This document shows positions 1-10,389 of a stretch of DNA of 64,000 nucleotides, one piece after another. The stretch's first letter is position 1. The number at the start of each line of letters is the position of its first letter. Origin of the DNA: Sorangium cellulosum So0157-2 (GTDB taxonomy: Bacteria > Myxococcota_A > Polyangia > Polyangiales > Polyangiaceae); NCBI RefSeq assembly GCF_000418325.1, contig NC_021658.1, positions 7,144,001-7,208,000 of the forward strand. Reading direction: 5' to 3'. The position numbers and the translations under genes were made by a program. The notes under the pieces were generated by a model, which was not told the DNA's origin, made no database searches, and worked only from the letters and a program-made list of their open reading frames with translations.

Positions 1-1193
1 TAGAACGGGCTGCTCGCGAAATCGATCGATGGGTTAGGAGACTCGAAGTTCAGGCTGGGCGGCAGCTGCCGGTGCTCCAGCGCCAAGACCGTCTTGATGA
101 AACCGGCGATGCCAGCCGCCGATTCGAGGTGTCCGATGCCGGTCTTCACGGAGCCGATCGCGCAAGACCTCCGGGCCGAAGCGTCGCGATCGAACACCCG
201 CCGCAACGCCGCCGTCTCGATGGCGTCTCCGAGCAGCGTGCCGGTCCCGTGGGTCTCGATGTATTGGATGGACCGGGCCTCGACCCCTGCCAGCGCCAGC
301 GCCTCCATGATCGCTTGCGCCTGGCCCACCTCACTGGGCGCAGTGAACCCGATCTTCCTCGCTCCGTCGTTGTTTGTGGCAGACCCAAGGATGACCGCGC
401 GGACGGGATCACCATCGGAGAGCGCCCGGTCCAGCGGCTTCAGGAGGACAACCCCGCAGCCGTTGCCCATGATCGTGCCGTTCGCCTTGGCGTCGAAGGC
501 CCGGCAATGGCCGTCGGGAGAGAAGATGCCCCCCTCGGCATATACATAGCCGGCTCGATGGGGGATCCGGACGGTAATCCCGCCGGCCAGCGCCATGTCG
601 CACTCGCGGTCCAGGAGGCTCATGCACGCCAAGTGAACCGCCACGAGCGAGGTGGAGCAGGCAGTTTGAACGGAGATGCTCGGCCCTCTCAGATTCAGCC
701 TGTAGGAGACGTGGGTCGCGAGGTAATCCTTGTCGTTGCCGATCAACGTCTGAAACCAGCCGGGCCACCGCATCATCGCTGGGTGCTCGTGGAGGTTCGA
801 CGTCAAGTACGAGCTCATGTTGGCGCCGGCGTACACGCCGATAGAGCCCTCGTAAGCCGTCGGGTCGTATCCGGCGTTCTCCAGCGCCTCCCAGGCGCAT
901 TCCATGAAGATGCGGTGCTGCGGATCCATGAGCTCTGCCTCGCGCGGGCTGATGCCGAAGAAAGCAGCGTCGAACCGGTCGACATCTTCCAGCACGCTGC
1001 CCGCCCGGACGTAGCTCGGGTCCAGCACCAGCGCGGGGTCGACTCCGGACGCCGCGAGCTCCTGCTCGGAGAAGCGCTGCACGGCCTCCGTGCCGTCTCG
1101 AAGGTTCCTCCAGAATTCGTCCAGATTACGCGCCCCCGGAAATCGGCCCGACATGCCGATGACTGCGATTGCGGAGGAATCTTGTTCTTCCAT
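1..1193 (-). CDS. epoC: Epothilone PKS EpoC, N-terminal KS (partial, runs off left edge)
   Basis: Reading from the ATG at 1193 leftwards, 397 codons stay open to the window edge, so the gene continues outside. The product opens with the ketosynthase entry motif AVIGMSGRFPGA. It has the active-site Cys at about residue 179 (QTACSTSL), the first His in ETHGTGTLLGD and the second in SVKTGIGHLESAAG, so this KS looks fully functional. It would condense the thiazolyl starter held on the EpoP carrier protein with the next extender unit. The gene starts 146 bp after the epoP stop, and a GAGGAA-type ribosome site lies about 12-16 nt before the ATG. From memory the N-terminus MEEQ.SSAIAVIGMSGRFPGA is that of EpoC of strain So ce90 with a few substitutions. 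Acyltransferase and reductive domains must lie beyond the window. Confidence 0.95.
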   Translation of the reverse strand, partial: MEEQDSSAIAVIGMSGRFPGARNLDEFWRNLRDGTEAVQRFSEQELAASGVDPALVLDPSYVRAGSVLEDVDRFDAAFFGISPREAELMDPQHRIFMECAWEALENAGYDPTAYEGSIGVYAGANMSSYLTSNLHEHPAMMRWPGWFQTLIGNDKDYLATHVSYRLNLRGPSISVQTACSTSLVAVHLACMSLLDRECDMALAGGITVRIPHRAGYVYAEGGIFSPDGHCRAFDAKANGTIMGNGCGVVLLKPLDRALSDGDPVRAVILGSATNNDGARKIGFTAPSEVGQAQAIMEALALAGVEARSIQYIETHGTGTLLGDAIETAALRRVFDRDASARRSCAIGSVKTGIGHLESAAGIAGFIKTVLALEHRQLPPSLNFESPNPSIDFASSPF

Positions 1194-1339
1194 GAGCTCA
1201 CCGTTCCTCAGCGCTCGAACAACACGGCTCAACGCGCACACCCGCGCCGCGCACCCGCGATCAGATCAGATGAATCCCAGGGTGAGGCAGGCGGACTTGC
1301 GGCTCATCGGCCCGCTCGGCCTTGTTTTGTTCGGCGCTC

Positions 1340-4300
1340 TTAGCTACGTCTCCTGCCCTTGCGCCGGGCCTCCACTCGGTCCTGCATGTTCGTCCGCTGA
1401 TCTAGATCTTTCGAGTCTCGGCGCAAACCGGATGCCAGCGAGCCGAGGTTCGGGTACTGGAACAACTCGGTGATGGCGATCTCCCTATCCAGCCTCTTCT
1501 GCAACAGGCTCCTCATGCGAACGATGTGAATCGATGTCGCACCAAGATCGACGAAGCTCTGCTGGAGCCCGACCACCTCCAGCCCGAGCACCTCCCGTAC
1601 GACCGCGACGAGGATCTCCTCCAAGGCGTCCCGTGGCGCCGTGTGCTCCGAATGCCGCGGCGATGAGGTATCCTTCCGCTCGCGCAGGGCCTTACGATCG
1701 ACCTTGCCGTTGGACGTCAGCGGCAACGCATCGAGCTCCACGAAGACTGTAGGCACCATATACTCGGGTAGTTTGGTCCTCAAGAAGTCGCGAAGGATAT
1801 CGGCGAAGTGCTGATCGCGGCCAGGAGGGGCGCCGCGCGTCGTGACGCGCCTCGGTGAGGAATCCTGACCGAGCGTACAGACCTGGAACTGCCGCGGGTC
1901 TACCCGCCCACCCAGCATGCCGTGCACGTAAACGTCCGAACGCCGCAGGTCGAGAACCGGCCGAACCTGTTCAAAATTGAATTGACCCACCGGGCAGACG
2001 CCGATATTGCAGGAAGGCGCCTGCTCCATCAGGAGCTGCGCCATATATCCGGCCTCCAGCAGGCAGAATTCTCGTGACAACGATCCATACAGCGACTCGA
2101 TGGCATCGATCCTGCCCACGAACAGGAGACCGAACGCCGCTTCATCGAACACGTCGAAGTTTTGCGGAACGTGCGCTCCGCGCTCGATCCCGTGTTCGGA
2201 GACCTTCAGCAAACGGTGCTCGAACGGGTGGTAATAATAGAAGCCCTCGTCCACGCCCTCGATGCGGCCGGATTTGGCGTACGCGTAGGTCTGCACCGGG
2301 TACGTGCTGCCAGCCGATGGATAACGGAATTTGGGAAGGGCCGCGCCGTCGGGCTCCACGCTGCTCAGGCAGCTCAGGAATCGGCCGAATTCAACAAATG
2401 GAATCGGGGCCTCGAGGAACGTTCGGACGCTACGGCGACGCGCGTAGACGTCCAGCCCCGCCTCCCGCGGAACCAGCCCGGTCAGATCGACGACGGGCTT
2501 TCCGTCCAGATCCCTCCGGAGTCCGTGTCGAGCGAGCTTGAACTGCACCCTCTCGCCGTCGCTCAAGCCGTCCGCTTCGGCGGCGTGTGCTCTCGCGTCG
2601 ATCCGCTCGGTCTTGAGGCTCGCGTCCTGCTCGGCAGCGCGTCTCCGTGTGCCTTCCGGGACCACATAGGCTAGAAGGAGCTTGTTCGCCGCGTCGTTCC
2701 CGACGGGCACAATCACCGCGTCGCGTACGTTCGGATGCGACTTGAGCGTTTCCTCGATTTCCCCGAGCTCAACGCGGTATCCGCGAAGCTTGATTTGGTT
2801 GTCCTCCCGCCCCATGAACTCGATGTTTCCATCGGGCAGGTAGCGGCCCAGATCGCCGGTCTTGTAAAGGCGCTCCCCGGTCTCGGGGTGTACGAGGAAG
2901 CTCTTGCGCGTCTTCTCTTCATCGCGCCAGTAGCCCAGTGCCAGTCCGACCCCGCCAATGTAGAGTTGCCCCGGAACCCAGACCGGGCGCGGTTCGAGCG
3001 CCTCATCGAGCACGTGGAACGTCTGGTTGCGCAGCGGACGGCCGTAGGGGATGCTCGCCCACGATGGATCGACGTTCATCACTGGGTACCCGATGGACCA
3101 GATCGACGCTTCGGTGGCCCCGCCCAGGCTGATCACCGACACGCCGGGCCTGATGGTCTGGAGCTCGCCAGGCAGGCCCACCGGGATCCAGTCGCCGCTC
3201 AGCAGCGAAAGCCGCAGAGACCTAGCGAGCGAATCGGGGCGACCCTCGGAATGCTCGACGAGCATCCGCATCAGCGCCGGCACCGAGTTCCACACCGTCA
3301 CCTTCTCTCGTTCGATCAACTCTGCCCAATGCGCCGGATCGCGCAGCTTGGACGCGTCCGGCACCACGATCGTACCGCCCGCCGCCAGGATCCCGAACAC
3401 ATCATAGACCGAGAGATCGAAGCTCAGCGAGGAGAGCGCCAGCACTCTGTCTCCGGGCCCTATTTCGAAGCGCTCGTTGATGTCCAGGATGGTGTTGACG
3501 GCACCCCGATGATCGATCATCACCCCCTTGGGCAACCCTGTGGATCCCGAGGTGTAGATGACATACGCGAGATCCGAAGGTGTCTGAATGGGCATCATCG
3601 GAAGCTGGTCGCCGTCGCCTTCGACGCCGGCCTCGCTCACGAGCAGCCGCTGGATCCCCGGCGGCCATGACAGTTTACCATCCAGCCATGGCTGCGTCAG
3701 CACGAGCTTTACCTCACCATGATCGAGGAGGTAGTGGATACGCTCCGCCGGTAGGTCGGCATCGATCGGCACGTAGGCCGCGCCTGACTCGAGCACCGCG
3801 AGAACCGCGACAACCTGCTCCCAGCCTTTCTCCATCACCACCGCGACCAATGTGTTCGGGCGTGCCCCCTGCTCGCGCAGCCGCGCGCCAAATCGCCGCG
3901 AACGGCGCGAAAGCTCTTCGTACGTGAGCGTCTTGCGCGCCGACACCACGGCGAGCTGCATAGGCAGCTGCTCGACCCGCGCCGCGAACAGGCCGTGCAG
4001 CGTATGCTCGCTCAGCAGCGCGTTGGTCTCGTTTGCGCTCGCCCGCGCTTCTAGCTGGGCAGGCGGAAGCGAACAGCGCATCTGTTCACCCCATGGTTCC
4101 TCAGTGAGCCGCCGGAGAAGAGCGACGTACGCTTCGAGCATGTCGTCCAGAAGGTCGGGCGGGAACACTCCGTCGACGATGTCCCACGCGAGGACGAGGT
4201 CCCCATCGTGCTCGTAGAGCTGATGATCCAGCAGCAGCTGAGGAGTCTGCGTGCTGGTGTACACCGGAGTGCCGAGCCTCTGCAGCGAGGTGACACCGAC

Positions 4301-5572
4301 GACTTGCTGGTTGAGCGCGCTCGTGAGCACTACGGGGAACAATGCGCCTCGTTGGATCCCCAGGACCCGGGCGGCCTCTCGCTGGACCTCGATACCGCTC
4401 ACGTCGCAGTGATCCATCGCCTCCCATAGCTGCTTTTGAATACACTTAGCGCGTTGTTCGAAGCTCTTGTCGCGAGTGGTGTCGATGTCCAGGAGAACCA
4501 TCGACGTGAAGTCCCCGGTGATATCGTTCACGCACGGATGGACGGGTAGCCGGTTGAAGAGCGTTATGTTGAGCGTAAACCGGGGGCTCGCGCTCCAGCG
4601 CCCGATCACCTCGGAAAATGCAGCCAGGATGACGCCCGTCGGGGTCAGCCCGCGCTCCCCGACACGCCGCTTCAATCGACTCCAGGAGTCCGACGGCAGC
4701 CATTGCTCCGTGTGCCGGAAGCGGATCTCCTTCAGGGTAGATGGATCGGCCTTCATCGGGAGCATCGGCGGAGGTGGGAGCTCGGCGATGCGCCGCTTCC
4801 AGTAATCCATCGATCGTTGATGCGCCTCAGACTTCTTGCGAGACTCCAGCGCGAGTACATAGTCGCGGTACGAGAGCTCCAGGACAGGGAGAGAGGTCTC
4901 GGGATCTTCGTAGAAGCTGAGCCAGTCCTTGAAGATGATGGACAGGCTGCCTAGGTCAACGTTAATGAGATCGATGCTGAGCACGAGACGGGTTTGCCGC
5001 TCGTCCAGCCGAACGGCGACGACGTGATAGAGCGGAGGGCGCTCGGTGTCATAGATGCGGTGCGACATCGCATCTCGCAACGATACGAGCCTCGCTTCCC
5101 GCGTGCTCCGGTCGAGCCCGCGCAGATCGATGATCTCGATGTCGGCGTCGACTTTAGGCTCGATCACCTGCATCATGTCGGGCAGCGTGTGGGCCCGAAG
5201 CATGTCGTGCCGCGCGACGACTTTCCGAAAGGCGCGGCTCAGCCTCGCCACGTCGAGATCCGCACAGTCGTATTCGCGATAGGCGTGGATCCCGCTGGGG
5301 ACCGTAAACGCTCCTGTCCGACCCAGCCAGTAGGATCCTTGGATGTCTGTGAGAGGAAACGGAACGTGCCGCTCGGCTGGGGCGGGCACGATGGACTCTG
5401 CGGGGAGTCTCTGACGGAGCATCGTCAGGATCGTGCTTTTGTGCTCGGAGATTCGAGCGAGCAGGCTCGGGTTCAGGGCGTTCTTGGGGGCCTGTATCTG
5501 GAGGCGCTCCCCATCGGCCGCCAGCTTGATACCCTGGTGCTCGAGCTCGTTCAGAAGCTGATTGATCGTCAT
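1340..5572 (-). CDS. epoP: Epothilone NRPS EpoP/EpoB (docking-Cy-A-Ox-PCP, cysteine to thiazole)
   Basis: This 1410-aa protein has the length known for EpoP. Residues 1-56 are a TubC-type N-terminal docking domain for the EpoA carrier protein. A heterocyclisation domain follows (about 70-500) with the D-x4-D signature (DLINVD) in place of the HHxxxDG of a condensation domain. The adenylation domain (from about 520) carries YTSGSTGLPKG, and its pocket reads DLYNLSLIWK, the cysteine code. An FMN-dependent oxidase domain interrupts the adenylation domain at about 1000-1260 (RRRSVRTFLEAP, YPSAGSTYPVQT). The A10 lysine (SNGKVDRKAL) and the carrier serine (DLGATSIHIV, about 1343) follow. It joins cysteine to the acetyl starter, cyclises it and oxidises the thiazoline to a 2-methylthiazole. 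The start ATG overlaps the epoA stop (ATGA). Function is established for the family; the assignment here rests on domain order, code and length. Confidence 0.97.
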   Translation of the reverse strand: MTINQLLNELEHQGIKLAADGERLQIQAPKNALNPSLLARISEHKSTILTMLRQRLPAESIVPAPAERHVPFPLTDIQGSYWLGRTGAFTVPSGIHAYREYDCADLDVARLSRAFRKVVARHDMLRAHTLPDMMQVIEPKVDADIEIIDLRGLDRSTREARLVSLRDAMSHRIYDTERPPLYHVVAVRLDERQTRLVLSIDLINVDLGSLSIIFKDWLSFYEDPETSLPVLELSYRDYVLALESRKKSEAHQRSMDYWKRRIAELPPPPMLPMKADPSTLKEIRFRHTEQWLPSDSWSRLKRRVGERGLTPTGVILAAFSEVIGRWSASPRFTLNITLFNRLPVHPCVNDITGDFTSMVLLDIDTTRDKSFEQRAKCIQKQLWEAMDHCDVSGIEVQREAARVLGIQRGALFPVVLTSALNQQVVGVTSLQRLGTPVYTSTQTPQLLLDHQLYEHDGDLVLAWDIVDGVFPPDLLDDMLEAYVALLRRLTEEPWGEQMRCSLPPAQLEARASANETNALLSEHTLHGLFAARVEQLPMQLAVVSARKTLTYEELSRRSRRFGARLREQGARPNTLVAVVMEKGWEQVVAVLAVLESGAAYVPIDADLPAERIHYLLDHGEVKLVLTQPWLDGKLSWPPGIQRLLVSEAGVEGDGDQLPMMPIQTPSDLAYVIYTSGSTGLPKGVMIDHRGAVNTILDINERFEIGPGDRVLALSSLSFDLSVYDVFGILAAGGTIVVPDASKLRDPAHWAELIEREKVTVWNSVPALMRMLVEHSEGRPDSLARSLRLSLLSGDWIPVGLPGELQTIRPGVSVISLGGATEASIWSIGYPVMNVDPSWASIPYGRPLRNQTFHVLDEALEPRPVWVPGQLYIGGVGLALGYWRDEEKTRKSFLVHPETGERLYKTGDLGRYLPDGNIEFMGREDNQIKLRGYRVELGEIEETLKSHPNVRDAVIVPVGNDAANKLLLAYVVPEGTRRRAAEQDASLKTERIDARAHAAEADGLSDGERVQFKLARHGLRRDLDGKPVVDLTGLVPREAGLDVYARRRSVRTFLEAPIPFVEFGRFLSCLSSVEPDGAALPKFRYPSAGSTYPVQTYAYAKSGRIEGVDEGFYYYHPFEHRLLKVSEHGIERGAHVPQNFDVFDEAAFGLLFVGRIDAIESLYGSLSREFCLLEAGYMAQLLMEQAPSCNIGVCPVGQFNFEQVRPVLDLRRSDVYVHGMLGGRVDPRQFQVCTLGQDSSPRRVTTRGAPPGRDQHFADILRDFLRTKLPEYMVPTVFVELDALPLTSNGKVDRKALRERKDTSSPRHSEHTAPRDALEEILVAVVREVLGLEVVGLQQSFVDLGATSIHIVRMRSLLQKRLDREIAITELFQYPNLGSLASGLRRDSKDLDQRTNMQDRVEARRKGRRRS

Positions 5573-8500
5573 AGGGCAATGATTTCCCAGTCTTGATCTG
5601 CGCCCGATGAGACGAAGTCGCTTTGCACGCCTGCCCGTAGGTTCTCCGCCGCCACCCGCTCCAAGGAGAGAGCTGTGGCGAGAGCATCCAGCAGGTTTTG
5701 GGTCAACAAGGCGATATTGGGGGACGTGGACAGGAACGTCGTCGACAGCTTCAGCTTGAGGCTCGCCTCGATACGATTGCGCAGCTCCACGGCCATGAGC
5801 GAGTCCATGCCGAGGCGGGTGAACAGCGCCTCCGCGCCGACCTTGATTTCGGGCGTGCGCAGCACCTGCGAGACCTGCGTACGGAGGAACGCCTCCAGCG
5901 CCGCCGCGCGCGCGGCCGGCGCAGCTGACGCGAGCCTGTCGAGCAGGTCCCGATCCCCGGTGGACGGGCCGGCGCCTGCGTGGGTCGGAATACGGATCTG
6001 GACGTCCGGGTCACCCAGCGTGAGTACGAGCTTCCCAAGATGCTGCGCCTGCGCCATGCTCCGGAACGCATCGGCGACACGAGCGATCGGGAGCGTCGCG
6101 ATGGGGGGAGGGGTGAACACGCCTGCCGCGATCAGGCCGAGGAGCTCCTCGAAGAGCGCACGGACCCGCGCCGGCCGCTCGAGCATCATCCCCCGGAGAT
6201 CCACCAGCGAGAAGGAGAGATTGCGCAGGAACGGCCGCAGCCCGAGCTGGTTATCCGCGTAACAGTCGCGCTTGCCGAGCTCCACAAACCGGCCGTGCGA
6301 TCGCAGGAGATTCAAACTCTTGTCGACCAGCTCGCCCGAAAGCGAGTTGAGCACGACGTCTACTCCCTCGCCGCCCGTCCACGCGCGCACGTCGGCGACG
6401 AACCGGTCCGAGCGGGAATCGCTCACATACCGCACGCCCAGCGACTCCAGGTGGGCGCGCTTCTCGGGCGTGCCGGCCGTCGCATGGACCTCGGCTCCGA
6501 CGTGCTGCGCCCACTGCACCGCGGCGAGACCGACCCCGCCGGTCGCCGCGTGGATCAGCACCCGCTCCCCCGGCTGAAGGCGGGCTATTCTGTCGAGCGC
6601 GTACCATGCCGTCAGGTACGCGACGGGCATGGCGGCCGCCTCGGTCGCCGAGAGCGCCTGAGGCCGAGGCAGCACCAGCGCAGCCGACGTGGTGACGTGG
6701 GTAGCAAACGCTCCCGCCGAAAGGGCGATGACCGGTTGGCCCACCACAAGGCCGTTCACGCCCTCGCCCACGGCGACGATGCGCCCGGCGCACTCGCCTC
6801 CGAGCAGCAGCGGAGGGTTGGGCTTTCCCGGCAGGTCGTCGGGCACCATGCCCAGCGCGAGCTGGACATCATTGAAGCTGAGCCCCGCCGCGTCGACGGC
6901 GATCTCGACCTCGCCCAGACCAGGGGCGCGCCGCTCCGTGACCCGAAGCACCAGGTGATCAAGCACGCCTGGCTCATCGATCTCGAGCCGGAACGGACGG
7001 TCGCCGGCGGCCTCGACCTTCTCCCGGCGTCCGCTCTCGGGCGGTGGATGGTCGAGCCGAGCGCTGCGCCGGTCGCCGCCGCGCACCGCGCCCCCCTCCT
7101 CGACCTCGTCGTGACCCGCTCCCGGAGCACGGCGGTCGCCACGCGCCGCGTCGTCGGCTTTCGTGTCGATCCAGTAGCGCTCGCGCTGCCAAGGGTACGT
7201 GGGCAGCGGCACCCGCCGCCCCCCTGAGGGGAAGAGGCCGGCCCAGGAGACCAGGCCACCGACGGCCCAGAGCCCGCCGAGCGCCTCGAGCACGGTCGCT
7301 GGCTCGTCACGCCCAGCGCGCGACGATGCGAGCAGCGCCGGCCGGGCGTCCGGCAGGCAGGCAGGCACCAGGCCGAGCAGCGTCGATTTCGGACCGACCT
7401 CGACGAAGGTGCCCGCACCGGCCGCGTGCAGCGCCTTCACTCCATCCGCGAAGCGCACCACCTCTCGCGCGTGGCGCACCCAATAGCCCGGCGAGCTCAC
7501 CTCGTCTGTGCCAGCCTTCCCGCTCAGATTGCTGACCAGGACGATCGACGGCCGCCGGTAGCTCACCGACTCGGCCACACGCCCGAACGCCTCCAGCATC
7601 GGGGCCATGAGCGGTGAGTGGAACGCATGCGAGACGTGGAGCGCCTTGGTTCGCGCCCCGCGCGCGGCCATCGCCGCCGCGATCGCATGCACGGGTTGCC
7701 CGGCGCCCGCGATGACCACCTGGTCCGGACCGTTGACCGCGGCGATCGACACCGACGCTGCGTGCGGCGCCACCGCAGCAGCCACATCGGCCTCCGGCGC
7801 CGCGATCGACACCATCGCCCCGCCGGCCGGCAGCGCCTGCATCAGGCGCCCGCGCGCAGCCACCAGGAACACCGCGTCCTCAAGCGAGAACACGCCCGCC
7901 ACGCAGGCAGCCACCAGCTCACCGATGCTATGGCCAGCGACCAACTCCGGCTCTATGCCCCACGACCGCCACAGCGCGGCGAGCGCATACTCGAAGGTGA
8001 ACAGCGCCGGCTGGGTGAAGGCTGTCTGGTCGAGCAGCGCGGCGTCGACGCTGGCCGGTTCGGCCCACATCACCTCGCGGAGCGGCCGATCGAGCTCCTG
8101 GTTGAACAGCCTCACGCACAGGTCGAACGCCTCGCGGAACGCGGGCCATACATCGTACAGCCCACGGCCCATGCCCAGCGTCTGCGCCCCCTGTCCGGTG
8201 AAGAGAAAGGCGAGCTTGCCGCGTGAGGAATCGGCGATACCGCGCACCACACCGGGCGGCGTCTGTCCCTGCGCCGCAGCGTCCAGGGCTGCCCGCAGCC
8301 CCTCGCTCGACGTCGCCGCCACCGCGAGCCGGTGCTCCATCGCGCTGCGCGTCGTCGCCAGACTGAACGCCACATCGCCCAGACACTGCGAAGGGTAGGT
8401 CTCCAGATGGTCGCGCAGCCGCGCCGCGTGTGCATCCAGGGCTGCCGCGGTCCTTGCCGACAGCACCAGCAGCTCTGCCGGCCGCTCCGGCGCCGGCGGT

Positions 8501-9873
8501 GAGCACGTCGCCGCCGGCGCCTCTTCCAGCACCACATGCGCGTTGGTCCCGCTCATGCCGAACGAGCTCACCCCCGCCCGTCGCGGCGTATTCCAGTCCG
8601 GCCACGGTGTCCGGGCGCGCGTGACGGTCAGCCGAAGATCACCCCATGAGATCCGGGGGTTCAGCGCCTGCGCGTGGAGGTGCGCAGGAATCTGCCCGTG
8701 CTGAAGGGCCAAGACGACCTTCAGCAGCCCAGTGATCCCCGACGCATACTCAGGATGGCCAAGGTTGGTCTTCACCGACCCGATCAGCAGCGGCGTGGCG
8801 ACGTCTCGCCCGAGGCCGTATACCGCATTCAGCGCTTGGATTTCGATGGGGTCACCAAGCGTCGTGCCCGTGCCGTGTGCCTCGACATAACCCACCGAAG
8901 ACGCGGCGCAGCCTGCGTCCGCCAGGGCCCGTTTCAGCACGATTTCTTGGGAGCTCCCGTTCGGCACGGTCAGACCGCTGCTCGCTCCGTCGTGATTGAT
9001 CGCGGATCCTCGAATCACCGCCAATATCCGATCGCCGTCCGCGCGGGCTCCACTGAGCCGCTTGAGGACCACGACGGCGCACCCTTCGCCTCGTCCGAAC
9101 CCATCGGCCTCCGCCGAAAACGCCTTGCAGCGACCGTCCGTGGCCAGCGCGCGGGTCTTCGAGAGCCACACGAGGGTGCTCGGCGACAACATCAGCGATA
9201 CCCCACCAGCCAGGGCCGTGGAGCATTCCCCGGAGCGCAAGCTCTGACAGGCCAGATGAACGGCCACGAGCGAGGACGAATAGGCCGTATCCACCGCGAC
9301 ACACGGCCCTCGCAGCCCGAGGACATACGAGATTCGGCCCGCTCCGACGCTGGGCATCGTCCCCAGCCCGCCATGAGCGTCGATCTCTGCGGACGCCGTC
9401 GCTCGCGGCAGCGCGGCCTCATACTCGGACGGGCCGATCCCGATGAACACTCCCGTTTCCGTACCGACGAGCGCCGATGGAGCGATCGCGGCGTTCTCCA
9501 GCGCCTCCCAGCACACCTCCAGCAAGAGTCGATGTGCAGGGTCCATCCGCAGCGCTTCGCGAGGCGAGATGCCGAAGAAGGGGGCGTCGAAGCAGGCTAC
9601 GTCGCTCAGGAAAGATGCGCGCGTAACGGGCGTCTTCCCCGGGGCATCGAGGTCGGGATCAAACCACGCTGCTGCATCCCAGCGTTCTGCGGGGACTTGC
9701 CCGACGGTGTCGCGCGAGCCCTCGAGGAGCGTCCAGAACCCGCTCAGATCGATCACGCCGCCGGGCAGACGGCAACCCGCTCCGACGATCGCAATCGGAT
9801 CTTCGGCTGCGCGCTCGATGGGACGATCCGCCACGACGGGCACATCCTCAGCGGCTGACCCGCTCGCGGACAT
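5569..9873 (-). CDS. epoA: Epothilone loading-module PKS EpoA (KS(Tyr)-AT-ER-ACP)
   Basis: First enzyme of the epothilone line. The ketosynthase (about 28-445) has Tyr198 where the catalytic Cys should be (VDTAYSSS), so it cannot condense. It keeps HGTGT and a GHPEYASG motif, and is thought to decarboxylate malonyl-ACP to acetyl-ACP. The acyltransferase (about 550-880; GHSIGE, HAFH) has malonyl-type signatures. An enoyl-reductase (about 970-1285, nucleotide motif HAATGGVGLAAVQ) sits alone without KR or DH, and its role in a loading module is unclear. The ACP serine is in GMDSLMAVEL (about 1359). I chose the ATG at 9873 because GGAGG precedes it by about 8 nt. The GTG at 9834 would give the 1421-aa form that I recall for So ce90. 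The stop overlaps epoP by 4 nt. The domain set and order are those of EpoA. Confidence 0.97.
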   Translation of the reverse strand: MSASGSAAEDVPVVADRPIERAAEDPIAIVGAGCRLPGGVIDLSGFWTLLEGSRDTVGQVPAERWDAAAWFDPDLDAPGKTPVTRASFLSDVACFDAPFFGISPREALRMDPAHRLLLEVCWEALENAAIAPSALVGTETGVFIGIGPSEYEAALPRATASAEIDAHGGLGTMPSVGAGRISYVLGLRGPCVAVDTAYSSSLVAVHLACQSLRSGECSTALAGGVSLMLSPSTLVWLSKTRALATDGRCKAFSAEADGFGRGEGCAVVVLKRLSGARADGDRILAVIRGSAINHDGASSGLTVPNGSSQEIVLKRALADAGCAASSVGYVEAHGTGTTLGDPIEIQALNAVYGLGRDVATPLLIGSVKTNLGHPEYASGITGLLKVVLALQHGQIPAHLHAQALNPRISWGDLRLTVTRARTPWPDWNTPRRAGVSSFGMSGTNAHVVLEEAPAATCSPPAPERPAELLVLSARTAAALDAHAARLRDHLETYPSQCLGDVAFSLATTRSAMEHRLAVAATSSEGLRAALDAAAQGQTPPGVVRGIADSSRGKLAFLFTGQGAQTLGMGRGLYDVWPAFREAFDLCVRLFNQELDRPLREVMWAEPASVDAALLDQTAFTQPALFTFEYALAALWRSWGIEPELVAGHSIGELVAACVAGVFSLEDAVFLVAARGRLMQALPAGGAMVSIAAPEADVAAAVAPHAASVSIAAVNGPDQVVIAGAGQPVHAIAAAMAARGARTKALHVSHAFHSPLMAPMLEAFGRVAESVSYRRPSIVLVSNLSGKAGTDEVSSPGYWVRHAREVVRFADGVKALHAAGAGTFVEVGPKSTLLGLVPACLPDARPALLASSRAGRDEPATVLEALGGLWAVGGLVSWAGLFPSGGRRVPLPTYPWQRERYWIDTKADDAARGDRRAPGAGHDEVEEGGAVRGGDRRSARLDHPPPESGRREKVEAAGDRPFRLEIDEPGVLDHLVLRVTERRAPGLGEVEIAVDAAGLSFNDVQLALGMVPDDLPGKPNPPLLLGGECAGRIVAVGEGVNGLVVGQPVIALSAGAFATHVTTSAALVLPRPQALSATEAAAMPVAYLTAWYALDRIARLQPGERVLIHAATGGVGLAAVQWAQHVGAEVHATAGTPEKRAHLESLGVRYVSDSRSDRFVADVRAWTGGEGVDVVLNSLSGELVDKSLNLLRSHGRFVELGKRDCYADNQLGLRPFLRNLSFSLVDLRGMMLERPARVRALFEELLGLIAAGVFTPPPIATLPIARVADAFRSMAQAQHLGKLVLTLGDPDVQIRIPTHAGAGPSTGDRDLLDRLASAAPAARAAALEAFLRTQVSQVLRTPEIKVGAEALFTRLGMDSLMAVELRNRIEASLKLKLSTTFLSTSPNIALLTQNLLDALATALSLERVAAENLRAGVQSDFVSSGADQDWEIIAL

Positions 9874-10389
9874 CGATCGTCCTCCGGTCGAGCCCCAGGT
9901 TCTTCGCTCACTGCAAAAGAACTGTCTCACCACTCGATCTAATCCCTTTGAGCAGAGTCTCAAAAAAATGGATGGGAATTAGCTCGTCCCGATCAGGCTT
10001 CCTGAGGAACCAGAGACCAAGCCCCCTCAGAAAACTTGAAAGTTATCCGAGAGGACTCGCTCGAGGTGCGGAAGGCACAACGTAAGGCAGATCACTAGCA
10101 CAGCTTACGATTTATGACAAATTTTTTCTTTTACCCTCGGGGAATTGACTGGGAGATCGCGCGATATCGTCGACCCCGGCCAGCCCCTCAAAGGGCCATT
10201 TTCATGACATTGCTGGGCGGTTACGACGACGTTTCCGCGCCATGTCGTCCACGCCGTCAGCACGGTCTCGATCCGCCACATCGTGGCGCCGCCCGGCGCG
10301 GTGGGATGGCGTGCTTCGGATGGCCGCCTCGGGCCCACGCCAGCGCTCGCCCGATCACGTGGATGCAGCGTGAGACAGCATGCAGTACG
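9874..10389. other. epoA leader and upstream intergenic stretch
   Basis: The stretch holds the untranslated leader of epoA and its candidate promoter. Beyond the promoter (about 10140-10389) I see no convincing gene on either strand. The open frames have no start signal, domain or compositional support. Part of it may be the lost 5' end of the neighbouring recombinase pseudogene or the edge of an insertion element, but nothing is recognisable. Confidence 0.5.
10092..10120 (-). promoter_or_regulatory. Candidate sigma70 promoter of the epothilone operon
   Basis: On the minus strand TTGTCA (plus 10115-10120) and TAGTGA (plus 10092-10097) are 17 bp apart. They are preceded by an A/T-rich run (plus 10120-10135) that stands out in this GC-rich DNA and could act as an UP element. 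Transcription would begin near 10085, leaving a leader of about 210-250 nt before the epoA start candidates. No other gene start lies between. Prediction by eye only. Confidence 0.5.
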
